Assembly (NCBI RefSeq): GCF_014356525.2
Contig: NC_052506.1
Location: forward strand, 98,696,997 to 98,760,996
DNA length: 64,000 nt
DNA from: Nilaparvata lugens
Lineage: Eukaryota > Arthropoda > Insecta > Hemiptera > Delphacidae
Direction: 5' to 3'
The position numbers were made by a program, and so were the translations under genes. The notes under the pieces were generated by a model. It did no database searches. It saw nothing but the letters and a program-made list of their open reading frames with translations, and was not told the DNA's origin. Of the stretch, positions 22,456 through 34,059 are shown piece after piece (the stretch's first letter is position 1; each line of letters begins with the position of its first letter).

Positions 22456-24268
22456 TGTGAACTTCAACACTGCAGTGTGGGATGTGATAAATAGGGACAG
22501 GAACGTAGCTCAAGAGCATGTCCTCACCACTACCCCTAAAAAGATAGAAAACTGTGGAAAGTTCATATATGATAGTACAGATATTTGTAATCTCTTAAAT
22601 AACTATTATCAACAAGTTGCTGAAAATCTTCAGAAGTCACTTAATATTGACTTCACAAGTAGGCCTGAAGGGACTGCCAATGCAATTCAAAATGCTTTCA
22701 AATTTCAGCCAGTAGCCCGGGATGAGTTATAAAAAATTATTGATAGTTTGAAAAATAAAAAGTCTGTAGGAATGGACGGGATATCAATCTCAATTCTCAA
22801 AAAGTGTAAAGACCAACTTCTAGATCCATTGCTTGATCTCATCAATCACTCACTGAGACACGGTATTTTCCCGGATAAACTGAAAGAGGGAAAAATCTTG
22901 CCTATTTTTAAAGGTGGTGATAGGAAAAAAGTGGAGAATTATAGACCTATCAGTATACTTAATACAATGAGTAAAATTTTTGAGAAGGTAGTGCTAAATA
23001 GGTTACTTGTGTACCTTGATGAAGCTCAGATCATTTGCGATGAGCAACATGGTTTTCAAAAAGGTAAATCAACAAAGACAGCAATAGTTTCTCTGGTGGA
23101 AGGATTGATCGATATGATGGATTCGGGAGATAAAGCAGCTGCAATATTTCTTGATCTATCTAAGGCTTTTGATTGTGTTAATCATGAAACTTTACTGAAG
23201 ATACTTGGAAATGTAGGGATACACGGGGTTGAACTTGGGTGGTTTAAATCATACCTCACGGGCAGGGAACAATGTGTAGAGCTCATTCCGGTTGTTGAAA
23301 ATCGTGTGGTAAAAAATAGTTCAAACAAATTAGAGGTCAAGGCTGGAGTGCAGCAAGGATCGATCCTTGGACCGTTGCTTTTTTCACTATATATTAATCG
23401 TTTGCCAGATGAGTTGATTAATGGTAGAGTCTGCTTGTTTGCTGACGATACATCACTTATCTTCAATAATCGAGTTCTAGATGATTTAGAAATAAATGCC
23501 CATATAGGTGTACAGTCAATGGTCCAATTTTTAAATCAAATGAAGTTAACTATTAACAGCAATAAATGCCAATTCCTTCAATTTAAGAACAAATATAATC
23601 CGAATGAGGATAGGGCGCTTAATGTATTTATAAATGATTGTCAACTTGAACAAGAAGAAGAGATAGCATTTCTTGGAATCTTATTGGATAGACGATTGAC
23701 TTGGACCCCCTACATCGAAAAAATTTGTAATAAAATGTCTTCTGCTGTATTTATTCTCAGACAACTTTCCAGGTTGAAAGACAAAAAGTTACTCCTAACA
23801 GCATACCACGGTCTTTTATTGTCACATGTGAGGTATGCTATTTTAGTTTGGGGTAACACATCTAAACAGAACCTGGACAGAGTTTTCAAAATACAGAAAA
23901 GGGCTATTAGGTGTATGGAAGGTATAAATGATAGACTGGAGTCATGCAGGCCTTTATTCAAAAGACTTGGACTGCTAACAGTGCCTTCTTTGTATCTTTA
24001 TGAAACAATCTTGTATGTGAAAATGAACAGTATAACCCAAAATTTTAATATTCATGATCACAATACACGACATAGAGCCGATTATTATCTAGAAAGCCAT
24101 AATAGCAGACTTTTTGAGAAAAAGCCTAGCTATATTGGTAGGGTATTTTATAATAAACTACCAAATACATTGAAAAATCAGGAAAGTATGAAAATATTCA
24201 AGAATCAACTAAAAAAGTTTTTGGTCGATGGAACATTTTATAGTATCCAAGAGTTCCTTTCCATCTGA
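22456..24268 (+). pseudogene. ORF2 reverse transcriptase domain
   Basis: Continues ORF2 after the frameshift. One TAA at 22730-22732 interrupts it, directly before KIIDSLKNKKSVGMDGI. RT blocks follow in order: ILPIFKGGDRK, NYRPISILNTMSKIFEKVV, HGFQKGKST, AIFLDLSKAFDCVNH, GVQQGSILGPLLFSLYIN, the catalytic CLFADDTSLIF (about 23430), then LGILLDRRLTW (thumb start). The end LPNTLKNQESMKIFKNQL is typical of this LINE group. From the TAA to the final stop is about 510 codons. Without the two lesions the polymerase looks complete. Confidence 0.9.
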
Positions 24269-24484
24269 ATATCTGGGTTGGTTTCAAAGTCTTGACATTC
24301 TGTGTGTATGAATACACAGTATTTTCTATGTTATAAATAAACTGGACAGCCTTTTTACTTAGGTACATACTGCGATTTATATTCAAACCATATGTGTATA
24401 TATATATATTACTTATGCATATTATATGGTATATTGACTTGTCTTATACTCCATCCTGGAGTCCCCAAGACGTACTGTAATCTA

Positions 24485-24893
24485 AAGGCGCACCAATAAA
24501 TCTTTTGGCGATAATATTTTAAACCTAAGGGTGGTTTTTAAGGGTTTAAAGTTCGTCTTTTAGCATGTATATTCTTCTTATTCCAATATCTTAAAATTAT
24601 AATTGAAATGTCCATACCATATGTTAATATAGAACTATAATCTAGAGAGAGTACCTCTTCGAAACAGTTGTTCTGGTAACTAAATTAAAATTTTTGTCAG
24701 GTTGGCATAAAGTTGAGTTGACTTTGTTAGGTTGCACCAAAAGTTGAAGATTGAAATGCATTTATCCAGGACCTCCTAAATACCAATTTATCCAGTATCT
24801 CCTAAATACCTATTTAGGAGGTCCTGATTTATCGCGGAAAAATTGATTGGGTACTGCTACTTCAATCAGAGTTATTCCTGGGAATATTATATT
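24485..24893 (+). mobile_element. Helitron-like internal fragment
   Basis: The text GGCGCACCAATAAATC, then TTTTAAGGGTTTAAAGTTCG, continues the kind of 5' region seen at 12724-12930 in insect Helitron-like elements. It includes a hairpin, AGGACCTCCTAAATA (24768-24782) with TATTTAGGAGGTCCT (24811-24825). No coding frame is present. Assignment is by recognition of the family style only. Confidence 0.45.
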
Positions 24894-25776
24894 ACTAGCC
24901 GTCAGGCTCGCTTCGCTCGCCATATCCGTTTAGCCAGCAGTTTAGTCTGGACCCCGACTGGGTAGTCCTAACATATTATAAAAATATGACATAACATTTC
25001 AAATTTGGTAGGTGTGTTCTGTTGGCCCTTTAGAGGCGCAATAAGAACGGATTTGGAAAAATTTCCAAAGATACGCCCAAAATCTGCGTTTTCTCAGCTT
25101 TATCGAGAACAAATAAACAGAAAATGTTCAAATTTACTACAGAAGCTCAGCTGGGGTGCAATAATGTTGTGTTAGAAGGAATTTGAAATAACGCCAAAGA
25201 TACGCCCAAAATCTGCGTTTTCCAGCGTTTTTTGCGCTTTCTCAGCTTTATCGAAAACAAATGAACAGAAAATGCTCAAATTTACTACAGAAGCTCAGCT
25301 GGGGTGCAATATTTTGTGTTAGAAGGAATTTGAAATAACGCCAAAGTTACGGCCAAAATGAGCGTTTTCTCAGCTTTTCTGCGTTTCCTCACCTTTTTCA
25401 ATACCGTAATTGATGGAAATATATTTAAAAAAATTCAGTACACAGATTTAGCTGAGGTGGAAGAATTTTGTTCGCTAAAGATACGCCGATATAGTAACAG
25501 GTGTTTTTCGAGATCAAATTGACATAATAAGTTCAAATTCGGTACAGAGGTTCCGCCGAGGTCTACATGCAGGCGAGCGAAGCGAGCCCGCTGATCTCAT
25601 TTTTGGACAATCCAGTCGGGGGTCCAGAATTCGATACAGAGGTTCCGCTGAGGTCTACATGCAGGCGAGCGAAGCGAGCCCGCTGATCTCATTTTTGGAC
25701 GATCCAGTCGGGGGTCCAGGGGGCGGAGCCCCTTGGCTAGACGGATATGGCAGGCGAAGCGAGCCTGACGGCTAGT
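24894..25776. mobile_element. Helitron-like/MITE element with 36-bp inverted ends
   Basis: The left end ACTAGCCGTCAGGCTCGC (24894) and right end GCGAGCCTGACGGCTAGT (to 25776) are inverted copies over 36 bp with two mismatches. The interior repeats AATTTACTACAGAAGCTCAG twice and holds an about 89-bp tandem duplication (25539-25627, 25628-25719) with the palindromic GGCGAGCGAAGCGAGCC. The ACTAG/CTAGT ends resemble Helitron 3' ends (CTAG before T) in opposite orientations. No protein is encoded. Confidence 0.65.
25539..25719. repeat. 89-bp tandem duplication within the CTAGT element
   Basis: Two adjacent copies from ACAGAGGTTCCGC to CCAGTCGGGGGTCCAG differ at a few positions (CCGAGG/CTGAGG, GACAAT/GACGAT). 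Confidence 0.75.
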
Positions 25777-25949
25777 CAGACTAAAGAATAATAAATTATT
25801 CATCATAAATCAGCTGACAAGTGATTACACAGATGTGTAGAGAAGCCAGTCTATTGCTGTATTTTAATAAGGTCTATAGTTTCAATCAGGTACTTGTTAT
25901 ATACTTGTGAGAATACTGCGTGAGGTCTACTGTTCACAGAACTACTAGT
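25777..25949 (+). mobile_element. Family A repeat, right part only
   Basis: It starts CAGACTAAAG directly after the CTAGT element and ends TTCACAGAACTACTAGT, matching the right half of the full copy beginning 5 bp later. Confidence 0.75.
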
Positions 25950-25953
25950 AATT

Positions 25954-26360
25954 ATTGACCGAGCGAAGTGAGGTCTAAGATTCAAGTCGACGGTTTGGCA
26001 TTTCTCTTAATGTTCAAATGTTTATATGTTGCGTATTTACGGCGAAGCGCGGTAATAGATTTTCATGAAATTTGATAGGTATGTTCCTTTTTTAATTGCG
26101 CGTCGACGTATATACAAGGTTTTTGGAAATTTTGCATTTCAATGATAATATAAAAGGGAAAAGGAGCCTCCTTCATACACCAATATTAGAGTAAAAATCA
26201 GACTATAGAATTACTCATCATAAATCAGCTGACAAGTGATTACACAGATTGTGTGGAGAAGCCAGTCTATTGCTGTATTACCATGAGGTCTATAGTTTCT
26301 ATCAGGTACTTGTGGATGAGAATATACTGCGTGAGGTAAACTGTTCACAGAACTACTAGT
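25954..26360 (+). mobile_element. Family A repeat, complete copy (407 bp)
   Basis: It begins TTGACCGAGCGAAGTGAGGTC, which can fold (GACC...GGTC), and ends GAACTACTAGT. It has the same length and text as the inverted copy 32834-33239. The CTAGT end fits a Helitron-like family, but the left end lacks the TC start, so the class is open. No coding capacity. Confidence 0.75.
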
Positions 26361-26436
26361 CTAAAACAATATATATTTTAATGAATTATAATACTAATTT
26401 GTTATCATTCTATCAATCACTAATTGATCATATTAA

Positions 26437-27110
26437 CCCAGTCAGCACACAGACGTAAATAATACGTCAAATTTATGTATTAGCCAATGTCAATCAAAGT
26501 AAATAATACGTATAACATTGATATTGAATACGTCCCATTTACGTATAAATGTCCCGACTTTTCATGTATACTATACGTATTTCTTGATACGTATATATAC
26601 GTATTTCTTGATACGTATAATATACGTATTTCTTGATACGTATATATACGTATTTCTTGATACATACACTATATGTATTCTTGATATGTATGCTATACGT
26701 ATTTCTTGATACGTATACTATACATATTTCTTGATACGTATGCTATACGTATTTCTTTATACGTATACTACATGTATTTCTTGATACATATACTATACGT
26801 ATTTCTTGATACGTATAGTATATATATATTCCAATACATATATTTGATGTATTGACCTATACATCTATTTTATGTATTGAATAATACGTCAAATATACAT
26901 ATTGTCCAATACATAAATTTGATGTATTGAGTAATATGTCTATTTTATGTATTGACCTATACATCTATTTTATGTATTGAAAACTAAATCTAATTTATGT
27001 ATTGATTGATACGTAAATATGTCACACTATTTCATCTATTATATGTATTTCATACAAATATCTCATTTAATTGAGGTAACTCATTTATACATGTTGCCTA
27101 ATACATCTAG
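26437..27110. repeat. ACGTA-rich satellite behind a CCCAGTCAGCACAC terminus
   Basis: The terminus CCCAGTCAGCACAC (26437) is followed by about 650 bp of near-palindromic units such as TACGTATTTCTTGATACGTA (about 21-22 bp period at 26575-26820) and then looser GATGTATTGACCTATACATC units. The same terminus in inverse orientation is at 53551-53564, also next to ACGTA motifs. Confidence 0.75.
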
Positions 27111-27536
27111 TTATTGACAAACACATTAATTTATTCATGTATTATTTGTGTGATACATTCATTTCCATACACTGTACTATCCAAGTTATGTATCATCAAT
27201 AACATTTTTCATGCAATTCCATTTCATTAAATAACCCTGAACTAGCAGTTAATAAGATCAGGTGTGAGATTCCCCATTAGATAGATAGGATTCATTAGAT
27301 AGATGAGAGTTCCACATCATCTCTATAAATAATCATGATAAAAGGGAGTGAAGTGAATGCTAGCAAAGTGTAAGCTATTTATCTGTTATTGGTTCAAGGT
27401 TGTTTTAATGAATAAATTGCATGATAAATTTGATTGTGGTTACACAACTTTTATGAGCAGACATTCCCAGTGAAATTTGAGAAAATATGGAAATAAGGTG
27501 AGCAAAAAACAGTAGAATACAACTTGAAAATACATT
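27111..27536. other. Intronic sequence, nothing specific seen
   Basis: AT-rich DNA between the ACGTA satellite and the 3' end of the small nested gene. Confidence 0.5.
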
Positions 27537-27542
27537 TTTATT
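27537..27542 (-). terminator. Poly(A) signal of the small nested gene
   Basis: AATAAA on the minus strand, 35 bp beyond the stop codon at 27577-27579. Confidence 0.5.
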
Positions 27543-27576
27543 CCACTACAATCTCATAAAACGTGACAAATAAATT

Positions 27577-27704
27577 CTAGTCAATTCTTTTATTTTTTGA
27601 AGTTTTTAATAAATTACATTCTGGTCCCAGCCTGCCAGAGCCACTCTTACACCCTGGTTTCAAACAGCTTGCTGGTGAAATCTCCAGAGACGCAGCAACA
27701 ACTT
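27577..27704 (-). CDS. Small nested gene, last coding exon
   Basis: Acceptor TTCTGTTTCAG at the right side; the exon ends in TAG (27577-27579). Joined to exon 29805-29952 it keeps the frame: ...NNILE then KVVAASLEISPASCLKPG and a Lys/Ser/Gly-rich end (LLKTSKNKRID). I do not recognise the protein. A poly(A) signal follows 35 bp downstream, which supports a real 3' end. It is on the same strand as the host coiled-coil gene, inside its 46-kb intron. It could instead be a terminal alternative exon of something larger. Confidence 0.5.
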
Positions 27705-28288
27705 CTGAAACAGAATTTTACAATGTGTTATACTATACAGAGCGTTCATTGAGTCGCGCACATTCATATTAACATGTATGAAAATGGAGGGTTTTTATAA
27801 TAATTGTTGTGTAGCTACCGCAAAATATCATCAGTACCTAATTTATATTATGTAATTTATGGTGTGCAGGTACCACAGGTCTGCATTTTTGTTTTGAGTA
27901 GGCTACCGTTAATGTGAACATGTTGTTTTGCCAAGAGCAAAAAGTGTACCTTCATGAACCGTTTTTACCAAACGCATCCTGTGGCTTAACCTAAAGGAAA
28001 GGGTTTAAAAAAATAAGTTATCTTATAAGTTACACTGAATGAATTGAAAATGAACATTACAACACAGATTAACAATATTTGTGTGGGTATACTTTATAAA
28101 GTGCCAATAATCGTGGTATAAAACTTTTTGCGTTTAAAAAGCAGCCTTTTTGAACTCATGTTATAAAATGTTGGAAATAATTGTATAGTAAGGCACATAA
28201 GTATATAGTATGTTTATAAAAGTTACACTAATAAGAATATTTTATAAGAATTTAAGTTTAAATGACTGCCTTGTTTATTATTACACAC

Positions 28289-28429
28289 AAAAATGTGTTT
28301 TACCATGCTTGTTGACTCTTTATGGAATACCGGCAATTAACTGAAAATGAACATTACAACAGAGATCAACATTAGTGTGGGAGTGGGCTACTCCATAAAG
28401 AGTCAACAAGCATGGTAAAACACATTTTT
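28289..28429. repeat. Perfect 38-bp inverted repeat with 65-bp loop
   Basis: Arms 28289-28326 and 28392-28429 (key text CCATGCTTGTTGACTCTTTA and its reverse complement) are identical. The loop contains AAAATGAACATTACAACA, also present as a direct repeat at about 28046. Confidence 0.85.
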
Positions 28430-29804
28430 GTAACCTATATACCGGTACCATAAATTACTTTATGATTTGCAAATCATTTCAATGTAAATCTTATGAGAGT
28501 TGGCTGAAGTATGGTAGTGGATTCGACCAACTTAGCCAAACAAAAGTTCAACATTCAATGGACACATAAGAAGGCTTCTGATGTCCATTAAGCAAACTAT
28601 ATTGCTATATTTCTCCACATTTTCAACATTTTAAGCAATAGAATTCAATAGGTGAGATTTTAATGTAGCTATCAATCAATTTAATTTTTTGAGCACTAGC
28701 ATAATCTATTCTGAACATTTCTAATGAAAGGATCAATAACAATTACTTTCGAGGTGAGGGAAAGAAAAATAACTTTTCAGAGATTCTACTTCTTTACTTA
28801 AAGGCTATCACACTATTTTCATTGCTTGTTGTTGGCATAGCCAACAGGTAACATAAGATTTGGATTGGGCCTTCCATCCAAGAAATAGCAGTGTTGTCAG
28901 ATTGTGGGAAATTCGAACTTCTTCAAATTCCCGATTAGACCCATCCTCGATATGCAAGTCATCCTCGATATGCAAGTTAGGTTAGTATTAAAAAGTTCCT
29001 GGGTGAAAGGATTCAAGGGAAATAATACTGTATTTTTATAAAATTGAAAAATTGCATGAATATGTTTTTCTTTCAAAATTGCATTTTTTTTCCTTTCAAA
29101 TATCACTTTTCTGAGAGAAGTTCTCTCATCACAATCATGGGATGAACTAAAAGGAGTAAAGTTATTTATATCAAAATGACAAGGAGAATTCGTGCTTTCT
29201 ATTGCTTTTTATTTTTTTCATATACGACCGATATAACTTTGTTTTAATCCATGAATGTGCTTATCAATGTCGAGTCAACTCGAGCCGAAAACATTTGTGG
29301 GTTCAAATCGTCATCAAACGTTTGACGATCTGGAAACTTTTTTGTTTTAGAAGATAAGTGGGTGTTGAAAGCGAAAAAGTTGTTCAAAAAATTATTGATA
29401 TTATTTTCCCAATTCTCAAAAATAGTCGGAAGATCATTGTTTGGCCTCTCAGGAGTTTCAAAGTAAGGAAAGCTTTGTAGGCGTGGTTAAAGGTTGTTTT
29501 TTGAACGATTCAGGCGTATTACAATCAGGTATTCGAGCAGCAGTCAGTTGGATTACCATAGAAATATGCAGTTTTGCAACACTGCTTGAGTTTTCTGAAG
29601 CAGGGCTTTACTTTTCTTCATTTAGTCGCATGTGTTTGCATTAGAAGAAGTTATAATTTCACACAATCTGACAACGCTGCTATTTCTTGGATGAAGGGCC
29701 CAATCCCAATCTTATATGTTACGCCAACATATAAACACTAAAAAGACTTGAAGAATAAAATAACTTGAAGATTTGAAGAATAAAACACTTATAAGCACAC
29801 TTAC

Positions 29805-29952
29805 TCTCCAAAATGTTGTTTCTCAGAAGGCTGTTTAGGGACCTCTTGCCTTTCCCGCCTTCCCTGCAGAAGTTGGTGGCAACTTCATTCATTGTCAGCC
29901 GGACGAGCTGCGTCTCCACATTCCCTCCCACAAGATCATGTAGGAAGTCCAC
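29805..29952 (-). CDS. Small nested gene, internal coding exon
   Basis: Acceptor TCCTCTTGTAG, donor GTAAGTGTG. The 148-bp exon reads VDFLHDLVGGNVETQLVRLT, then MNEVATNFCREGGKGKRSLN and SLLRNNILE. The frame continues into exon 27577-27704 (148+128 = 276 bp, 92 codons with the stop). Composition is soluble, not coiled coil and not transposon-like. If the first exon is the non-coding one at 30943-31370, the first ATG gives a product of about 72 residues starting MNEVATNF. The open frame before that ATG hints that another upstream coding exon was missed. Family unknown. Confidence 0.55.
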
Positions 29953-30942
29953 CTACAAGAGGAAAAGTCATGTATGAGGATTTTAGATTACAGAAATTCC
30001 TATTCAGGAGGTTCAGAAGACTTAATTCATCCCATATTCATTTATTTATTGAATTATAACATGAAAATTTAGTTTATTATGAGAACTTATCAATAACGAC
30101 ATTAATTGTGAAGCTGAATATAACATTATTTAATCCTTGCTCACCTTTCTATTAATATAATTTCATTGTTGGGAGAGGAAGGATTTTTAACTCCTGTGAG
30201 TTATTTATTTTGCTAATTACAGGTCCTTGTAAAACAAAAATATATTTATTGAAATGCATATGAATACAGTATACGGTACTTCACTTTCATTCTTCATTAG
30301 TACACCTTACGGTTACGGTTATCAAATAATGATTATTACTGCTATACTGGTGTTTTCAATGTGAAATTTCCACTAAAATCAATTAGCTGTTTAAAATTGA
30401 ATATGCAACTGTATTAAATAGTAATTGTAAATTAGATTTATTGCAAATAATTGTGAAATAGATCCTGTCCTCCATTCCAAGATAGGTTTCACGGTTATTA
30501 AAAAAAATATTATTATTGCTGCTCTGGTGTTTTTGTAATTTGACAATGAAAACATTTCTCGAAAATAAACTACCTAGGTTCCTACATGTTGAAAATGGAA
30601 TACAGTATATGCAACTGTATTCAACATCATTCATTTAAAAGGCATTCAAAAATAGGAGAATAGCGATGAGATAAAAGTTAACCTATTTTTCGTTCTCAAA
30701 AAAAAGATTAAGACTGATTCGCAATCTGAGAAGCCTATGAGCTTTTTTCTTGTTGTTTTTGTTGATAGAAATAGCTTGAGAATAAAATCTTTCGTAAATT
30801 TTCTAGTTCAAATCTTTCAGGATCTGAAGTCATAAAAATTGAAAATTGTACAATCAATTTTTTTCTCAATTTTAATCAAATAAATGGATTTATTATAATA
30901 ACAAGATATATGAAAGTATTATTGTAATAAATTCTCACTCAC

Positions 30943-31370
30943 CTGAACAGTGAACAGACGCAGTCACCACAGAAACACAACAGATACAATAACTGACAGA
31001 AACTCAATGAACTACCTAATCTACTCTCTATTAATCAATTCCCTATTTATCAAACCTAGTAACTCAAAAATCTATTACTAAGCCTATCTATTTATCTGAA
31101 TCTATCTGCCAATTTTATCACAATCTCAGAAATCAATCTCGAAATAAGCGCGATGCTACTTCTAAACGTTGTGAAGAGGCAAATGAACTGGAGACGAACG
31201 AATACCAGCACCAGAATCGTTGAATTCAAAAAGAGAAAATGGTGGTTCGATACCGTTGTGGGGAATAGAAAGTTTGGGGGGGTGTGTGTGTGAGAGAGAG
31301 AGAGAGAGTGATTCAGTGTGGCATAATAGAGAGACAGAGACAACGTTCCAAACTGTTGGACTTCCCGTTT
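30943..31370 (-). other. Candidate first (5' non-coding) exon of the small nested gene
   Basis: It ends CTGTTCAG before a strong donor GTGAGTGAG. An in-frame stop (TGA) lies seven codons before the junction, so it would be 5' UTR for the exon at 29805-29952. It holds a GA/CT microsatellite (about 31283-31310). The start position assumes initiation about 30 bp from the TATA box. Confidence 0.4.
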
Positions 31371-31397
31371 CTCAATTTCACTACCTACCATAGTCAC

Positions 31398-31409
31398 CTA
31401 TATATATAG
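31398..31409 (-). promoter_or_regulatory. Candidate TATA box
   Basis: CTATATATATAGG on the minus strand, at a suitable distance upstream of the candidate first exon. Confidence 0.4.
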
Positions 31410-31439
31410 TTCCTCTTTGAAAAGCATTCGTATCCACCA

Positions 31440-32833
31440 CGTGAAAAAAAAACACTTATTTAGTAATAATTATAATGGAATAAATAAATTTCCTCAATGT
31501 TGGTTTCCATTACGAACTGCTTGCTATCATTTCATTTAATGTTTTGTTTTAATTCACTGAAGTTACTGTACGAGAAATAAGGTCCTCGTAATCAAAATTT
31601 TTATGTATTCTTTTTCTCTTTGATTGAAAAATTGAAAAAATACCAAATGCTTGGAAATAAAATATCTTCTTCTTCGTCATATACTTGAGCAGAAACCTAT
31701 TATGAATTGCCTTATGGATTGTTGTTTCATGAGAGGTTCTACCAGAAAAAGGAAAAATTTAATATTTTACTTGACGGGGTAAATGAGTTTCGACAATTTA
31801 TTGCCGAGTTTTGGGAGAATTTAAGAACATTTTCATTTTTCACGAAACTATATATCCTATACACCTTAGTAGATAATGAGCATTATGGGCCAAATTATAA
31901 AATTTTCTATTGCAATTTCATCTCGATAACTATTAGGTACTGAGAAAACGCAAAAATCACTGATATGGGTGTTTAATATCTGAAACATGGTAGAGATCCG
32001 TTCATATAAATAGGATCGTATTGCTGCTTGCAGGTTGTAAAAGGAAATTCAAAAAAGATTATGGAAGCGTCCGTGGTAGATTGTTTGTGTAATTTAAAAC
32101 ATTCTTTAGAGATAAAATTTCAATTGTGTCTCAATTTAACATTGGTTCAATGGACATTGGTTCAATGCTACATGAGAAATCTGCCAAACTTATATAGGCT
32201 ATATTCAAACCCTAATACAGTCCCGCTCTCACTTACGAGAAATACAAAGATAGGCTATTGAAGAATAATTCTTCAATTATTAATTTTAACTTCTTTTCAA
32301 CAGTAACTGATTTCTAAAATGTTTCCAAGTTGCTCCTTCGCTTGAATGTTATAGAGCTGGTTTTAATACTTTAATGAAATATAAACATGGATCTAGTCCA
32401 TATAGTTTATCCTTTCTCACTTCCTCAAAATGCAAAATAAAAAAAAATAATTATCAATATTGTGTCAAAACTTAAGAATGCTGTGAATGCGTTTACACTC
32501 AAACCAAAAGAAAACGAAAAGAAACTGCGAATAAAATTTGGATCCTCTGTGTTGGGTTGATTAGATTCTATGAAGAAACCACTTTATCAAACGCAGGAAT
32601 ATTAACTTGTATAAAATAGGAGAGTTAATGGATGAAATGTGCCACTTAAAATATACTAAATAGTCTACATTAGTGCCTTTGCCTATACAGATTGTACTCA
32701 TAATGAATAAAAATAATTACAGTTCCCTTCCAACTATTTTCATTTGAACATAATATGCTTCACCATCATTAGCGGCATTTTCAAGTACGGTAGTGTGATT
32801 GAACTTATGATGGTGACACTTCTATTGTTTATT
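31440..32833. other. Intronic sequence, nothing specific seen
   Basis: AT-rich DNA. Short open frames are present, but none has splice sites, domains or biased composition to support a gene. Confidence 0.5.
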
Positions 32834-33239
32834 ACTAGTAGTTCTGTGAACAGTAGACCTCACGTAGTATTCTCATCCACAAGTACCTGTATGGAACTAT
32901 AGACCTCATGGAAATACAGCAATAGACTGGCTTCTCCACACATCTGTGTAATCACTTGTCTGCTGATTTATGATGAATAATTCTATAGTCTGATTTTTAC
33001 TCTAATATTGGCGTATGAAGGAGGCTCCCTTTACCTTTTCTATTATCCTTGAAATGCAAAATTTCCAAAAACCTTGTATATACGTCGACGCGCAATTTTT
33101 AAAAAGGAATATACCTGTCAAATTTCATGAAAATCTATTACCGCGTTTCTCTGTAAATGCGCAACATAAAAACATTTAAACATTAAGAAAAATGCCAAAC
33201 CGTCCACTTGAATCTTGGACCTCACTTCGCTCGGTCAAT
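32834..33239 (-). mobile_element. Family A repeat, complete copy (406 bp), inverted
   Basis: It begins ACTAGTAGTTCTGTGAAC and ends TTCGCTCGGTCAA on the plus strand. It is the reverse of 25954-26360 with scattered differences. Confidence 0.75.
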
Positions 33240-34059
33240 AATATTGGTTTCGACAAAAGATAGTCCTGATTTTAATAGTGCAAGCAGTATTGACATAAAA
33301 AAATTGACAATAAAAATTCTGAGTTCAAATCTCCCGGGCTTGCTGAGTCTACGACAACCTACGTGATTGGAACACGTTCGACGTTCCCAACTGGCGATGT
33401 GGGAGAGGGGCGCAGAGTGTTAGAAGAATGTATTTCTTGTATGTTTTTCTCTCTTGTCAACAGCTATAGAAAAAGCCACTTCACTCACTTTGTCAAAGGA
33501 CCTTCTCATCAATTTCATTGTCCCAGCAAATTCCTTACTTGGTCTTCTGTCCCCATTATAACTCAATATGAATCCCTCTCACTCACTCTCGCTTACGCGC
33601 TGCCTGTAGCCTCTCACTCACTCTTTTCCACCCTCTCCAACACTTCTTCAACTGTCTTTCATTCTTTGTTCTGTGAATCTACACAAAGAGTCCACTGACT
33701 CATTGAACTATAAACATTATACAGTACATTACATTCTATAGTTTATAGTTTCATGCCCTGACTTCCAGAACAATTTACATCCCATCAACTATAAAAATTG
33801 CAGCACACTCACAACCCTTTGTAATTACTTCCATGTTATGTTTTATTTTCCTTATACATCATTTATTTTTGGAATCAGATTTTCCAATATTGATATATTC
33901 CCAATATCAGCCTAATATAGGCCTATATTTCATTTAACCTCAAAAAATCAATTTTCTTATCACACTATTGAATGAAAAAACTAGAAATAATTTTCAGTTG
34001 AACCTTACTTTGAAGCATTCCAAATCAATTATTCCAAATGATTTCGAATTTTTTTTCAA
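33240..34059. other. Intronic sequence, nothing specific seen
   Basis: It includes an open frame (33363-33698, plus) made of Ser/Thr/Phe-rich, low-complexity sequence. No gene is supported. Confidence 0.5.

Larger units (their letters stand above)
20711..24268 (+). mobile_element. Non-LTR retrotransposon (ORF1 esterase-like end, endonuclease, reverse transcriptase)
   Basis: Coding parts in order: an SGNH-esterase-like end of ORF1, an apurinic-type endonuclease and a reverse transcriptase. This is the domain set of CR1/Jockey-group LINEs; SGNH esterases in ORF1 are known from the CR1 group. Damage is light (one frameshift, one in-frame stop, missing 5' part), so the copy is relatively young. 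The 3' end probably lies between 24268 and about 24480. The LTR-like block just upstream may mark an insertion that separated ORF1 from its N-terminal part. Confidence 0.85.

Noticed and set aside
22237..24386. Minus-strand frames opposite the LINE
   Set aside because: Shadows of the reverse transcriptase and endonuclease frames.
31092..31397. 101-codon frame in the candidate 5' UTR exon
   Set aside because: Rich in low-complexity Ser-Leu-His from CT/CA repeats, out of register with the downstream coding exons.
33363..33698. 111-codon plus-strand frame
   Set aside because: Ser/Thr/Phe-rich translation of pyrimidine-rich DNA, no domain, no splice or promoter context.
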